24,617 nucleotides of DNA from a virus. The notes beneath the pieces are model-generated. The model saw only the letters and a list, made by a program, of their open reading frames with translations, made no database searches and was not told the origin of the DNA. The position numbers were made by a program, and so were the translations under genes. The stretch is taken from IMG/VR virus record IMGVR_UViG_3300031672_000011, positions 1 through 24,617 of that record; one strand, written 5' to 3'. This document shows, in pieces, positions 22,822 to 24,617 of the stretch (the stretch's first letter is position 1; every line of letters begins with the position of its first letter).

Positions 22822-22860
22822 GGGTGCCCTTTGTCCGGGTGTGCTGGCAGGAGGGATGCG

Positions 22861-22915
22861 TCCCGGCTCACGGCTCAGCAGACTGGCGCCCGGTCCCGGC
22901 TCACAGCTCAGCGGA
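22861..22915 (-). repeat. Two 22-bp direct repeats upstream of the capsid gene
   Basis: The segment 22861-22882 (TCCCGGCTCACGGCTCAGCA plus two bases) recurs at 22894-22915 with two changes, 33 bp apart (about three helical turns). They lie between the capsid start and a possible -10 (TATGAT on the minus strand, 22937-22932) that lacks a good -35. The rest of the 250-bp gap (22822-23071) holds only the terminator of the next upstream gene. Binding sites for a late regulator, or a leader RNA element, are possible. Confidence 0.5.
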
Positions 22916-23011
22916 CCGCCACGTTATGCGCATCATAGGCGCAAGTGGCTGATTTAGGGCTTATAGGGCACTTCGGACACGCGGGGCGGGCATATGCGCC
23001 TGCGGCACGCG

Positions 23012-23041
23012 ACAGGCCGCCCCGGATCCGGGGCGGCCTGT
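23012..23041 (-). terminator. Hairpin terminator after the Cys-rich small gene
   Basis: A 12-bp stem, ACAGGCCGCCCC paired with its complement, encloses GGATCC. It lies 31 bp beyond the stop of the gene at 23072. It has no U-tract. The core CCCCGGATCCGGGG is nearly the same as in the hairpin at 23636. Confidence 0.7.
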
Positions 23042-23071
23042 GGAACGGCGTCTAGTCGCCGCGCCTGTTTC

Positions 23072-23515
23072 TCATACGGCCCATGCGCTGGCGTGCCGGG
23101 CTCCGCCGCACGCGCAGTCGCAGGTGATCGCGGTGGCGTTCTGGCAGCGCTCGCCGCAGGGTTTGGCGTCGTTGCGGGTCGCCTTCAGGGCGTTGACCTT
23201 CATCTGGCAGCCGCAGTCCGTGCACCACAGGCCGACGCGGATGAGAGCGCGGCGCGCCACGCCGTGCATGTCGAGCTGGAAGCCAGTCCGGGCGGGCGGC
23301 TGCGGCATCCTCACGTAGCCCAGCGCGCTGGAGAGGATAGGCGCGTCGGCGTAGTCCTCGGGGGCGTACGCGATGCCGCGGTGCATGTAGTCGCGGCCCT
23401 GTACGCGCACGGTGTACACCGCGGCGTCGACCGCGCCCCTGCGCGGGCAGCTGCGGCAGCGGGCGACATAGCGGACGACCGTCTGCGGGCTATCGGTCGC
23501 TGCCTGGGTGGCCAC
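23072..23515 (-). CDS. Zinc-binding Cys-rich phage protein (147 aa)
   Basis: GTG 23515 is chosen because GAGGAGGG lies 6 bp upstream; the longer frame begins inside the promoter. The protein has ten Cys: CRSC near the N-terminus, then CTDCGC, and a C-terminal CGERCQNA followed by CDCACGGARH. The final block has the pattern CG-x2-C-x2-A-x5-C-x-C-x-CGG-x2-H, which recurs in small proteins of actinobacteria and their phages, usually next to other zinc knuckles. Function is unknown. It has its own promoter and terminator, so it is an independent unit and not part of the virion operon. Confidence 0.78.
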   Translation of the reverse strand: MATQAATDSPQTVVRYVARCRSCPRRGAVDAAVYTVRVQGRDYMHRGIAYAPEDYADAPILSSALGYVRMPQPPARTGFQLDMHGVARRALIRVGLWCTDCGCQMKVNALKATRNDAKPCGERCQNATAITCDCACGGARHASAWAV

Positions 23516-23549
23516 GGGGAGCCCTCCTCGGGTGCGGCTGCGGGCGTAC

Positions 23550-23594
23550 CTCGCCCGCAAAGCGAACTCTACATCACGCAATGAATGAAGTCGA
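23550..23594 (-). promoter_or_regulatory. Promoter of the TAGAGT/GGGCGAG type
   Basis: On the minus strand, TCGACT (23594-23589), a 17-bp spacer and TAGAGT (23571-23566) are followed after 9 bp by GGGCGAG (23556-23550). It sits 35-80 bp before the start at 23515 and just after the terminator at 23636-23667. Confidence 0.65.
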
Positions 23595-23635
23595 GTAGCA
23601 TGGTCGGGTTCTCGCCCTGCCTTCCGGCGTCACCT

Positions 23636-23667
23636 CGAAGCCCGTCCCGGATCCGGGGCGGGCTTCG
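23636..23667 (-). terminator. Hairpin terminator after the coiled-coil small gene
   Basis: A 13-bp stem (CGAAGCCCGTCCC paired with its complement, one G-U) encloses GGATCC, 28 bp beyond the stop of the gene at 23695. It isolates that gene from the next promoter. Confidence 0.7.
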
Positions 23668-23694
23668 ACCGCGGGCGCCGCGTGGCGGTCGGCG

Positions 23695-24072
23695 CTAGTC
23701 GCGCGCGTCCATGGCGATCTGCACGACGTTGCTGGCGACCGGCCGCACGGCCATGCGGCCCCCGGAGCCCCCGGGGCTCCGGACCTCCAGCACGCGGCCC
23801 TGGCCCCGGTCGATGACCGCCGCATGCAGGTCGTTGCTCGCGTCCGGGCCCATCTTGAACTGGACCGTGGTCCCGTTGCCGAGGGGGAACGGCTTGCGGG
23901 CGGGGCTGTGCATCGCCGCGTACGGGTCGGCGACGGTGTCGCTGTTCTCGGGACCGGCGGTCAGCTCGGCGATGCGCGCCTGCTGCGAGGCCAGCTCGCG
24001 GCGCAGCCGCTCGATCTCGCGCTGTGCCCACTGGGGCAGCCGGGCCAGCTTCTCGCCGTCGCTCGGGTTCAT
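23695..24072 (-). CDS. Small phage protein with N-terminal coiled coil (125 aa)
   Basis: The start ATG 24072 follows GGAGGAGA at ideal spacing. Residues 6-38 (KLARLPQWAQREIERLRREL and following ASQQARIAEL) form a leucine-bearing coiled coil. The C-terminal part (residues 55-125) is beta-rich: FPLGNGTTVQFKMG, HAAVIDRGQGRVLEVRS, GGRMAVRPVASNVVQIAM. Proteins of this layout are common accessory genes in Streptomyces phages, with no assigned function that I know of. It is a single-gene unit with its own promoter and terminator. Confidence 0.75.
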   Translation of the reverse strand: MNPSDGEKLARLPQWAQREIERLRRELASQQARIAELTAGPENSDTVADPYAAMHSPARKPFPLGNGTTVQFKMGPDASNDLHAAVIDRGQGRVLEVRSPGGSGGRMAVRPVASNVVQIAMDARD

Positions 24073-24105
24073 GGGGGGTCTCCTCCGGTCGGGTTGTGCG
24101 CGCCT

Positions 24106-24150
24106 CTCGCCCACACGGCAAACTCTACACCATCAAATGAACAGCGTCTA
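24106..24150 (-). promoter_or_regulatory. Promoter of the TAGAGT/GGGCGAG type
   Basis: On the minus strand, TAGACG (24150-24145), a 17-bp spacer and TAGAGT (24127-24122) are followed after 9 bp by GGGCGAG (24112-24106). It lies 34-78 bp upstream of the start at 24072. Confidence 0.7.
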
Positions 24151-24218
24151 GTTGCCGTGTCGGTTCGGTCGCGCGCCCACAGTACCGGCGCCCGATACGA
24201 TTACCCCACCGCGCGAAA

Positions 24219-24257
24219 GCGGGCGCGGCCCCTCCTGGCGTGCGGGGCCGCGCCCGC
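24219..24257. terminator. Strong 14-bp hairpin between divergent units
   Basis: GCGGGCGCGGCCCC pairs perfectly with the segment 24244-24257 across an 11-nt loop. It lies between the minus-strand promoter at 24150 and the plus-strand gene at 24291. It could end transcription entering from the right on the minus strand, or form a leader structure for the plus-strand gene. No clear plus-strand promoter was found; TACGAT near 24195 has no matching -35. Confidence 0.55.
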
Positions 24258-24290
24258 CGCGCTTGCGTACGACAAGAAGGGTGACGCCCC

Positions 24291-24560
24291 GTGCCGAGGA
24301 CTCTTGAAGAGCGCGTTGAGACGCTCGAAGCCCACGCTCTGCTCACCTGCACCGGACACCTGTCCACCCTGGCCAGCAGGGACCAGATCGCCTACCTGGA
24401 CGGGCGTACCGACCGGCTCGCTGCCACGGTCGACGAACTGCGCGGCGAGGTGCGAGCCGGATTCGCCTCGGTCGACGAGCGGATTGACCGCCTCGACCAG
24501 CGGATGGGCTCTATCGAGTCGCTGCTGGCCAAGATCGCCTCGAAGCTCGGGATCGAGTAG
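24291..24560 (+). CDS. Small coiled-coil protein (89 aa)
   Basis: GTG 24291 follows AAGGGTGA. Almost the whole protein is predicted coiled coil with heptad spacing: LEERVETLEAHALL, YLDGRTDRLAATVDELRGEV, then AGFASVDERIDRLDQRMGSI and ESLLAKIASKLGIE. The VDERIDRLDQRM-type heptads are typical of short trimeric or dimeric coils in phage and bacterial accessory proteins. No enzyme or binding motif is seen. It points away from the virion genes and ends 32 bp before a terminator hairpin at the window edge. Confidence 0.75.
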   Translation: MPRTLEERVETLEAHALLTCTGHLSTLASRDQIAYLDGRTDRLAATVDELRGEVRAGFASVDERIDRLDQRMGSIESLLAKIASKLGIE

Positions 24561-24592
24561 CCGCCCGCGAGCCGAGGGCATGCATGCGCGGG

Positions 24593-24617
24593 CGCGGCCG
24601 CCTGGAATGCGGCCGCG
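24593..24617 (+). terminator. Hairpin terminator at the window edge
   Basis: CGCGGCCGC pairs perfectly with GCGGCCGCG across a 7-nt loop, 32 bp after the stop at 24560. The window ends with the stem, so a following U-tract cannot be judged. Confidence 0.6.

Overview
The window is a roughly 70% GC piece of an actinobacteriophage genome. Codon use, GTG starts and protein families point to a Streptomyces-type host. It is mostly the late virion module of a long-tailed siphovirus. About 20 genes run on the minus strand, so the module reads from the right edge to the left edge. Whether it is a free phage or a prophage cannot be told from here. No terminase, portal, integrase, lysis gene or cas gene is visible.

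Layout in transcription order. 24.6-23.0 kb: small accessory genes, including a coiled-coil protein and a Cys-rich zinc-binding protein, each with its own promoter and terminator. 22.8-19.5 kb: a long major capsid protein and a second capsid-like protein carrying a PKD insertion. 19.5-15.3 kb: a small acidic protein, the major tail protein with two C-terminal PKD-like domains, two very Cys-rich neck proteins and an HK97-gp10-like tail completion protein. 15.3-14.5 kb: the first of seven paralogous surface-type proteins. 14.5-13.4 kb: two tail assembly chaperones. 13.3-10.0 kb: the tape measure. 10.0-7.1 kb: two tail-tip proteins and a His-rich small protein. 7.0-0.3 kb: six more members of the paralogous family, interrupted by a plus-strand island.

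The island (1.7-4.0 kb, plus strand) carries two short operons of small proteins. Each operon is preceded by a promoter of a recurring type: a -35 near TAGACG or TTGACG, a 17-bp spacer, TAGAGT or TATAGT, then GGGCGAG or GGGTGGA 8-9 bp downstream. The same promoter occurs in front of the two small genes near 23.5 and 24.1 kb. The first operon encodes two small Cys-rich zinc-finger-like proteins and two proteins of unknown role. The second encodes a protein with a weakly HicB-like N-terminus and an unknown protein.

The most unusual content is two CRISPR-like arrays without cas genes. Array 1 (about 37-250) has four repeats with exactly 62-bp spacing and type I-E-like hairpins. Array 2 (about 2770-2982) has four more degenerate units, the last three 61 bp apart. 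Both read in the plus orientation. They bracket two tail-type genes and the zinc-finger operon. A virus-borne mini-array that targets competitors, or an RNA anti-CRISPR that sequesters host type I-E Cas proteins, are the two leading hypotheses. Neither is proven by the sequence alone.
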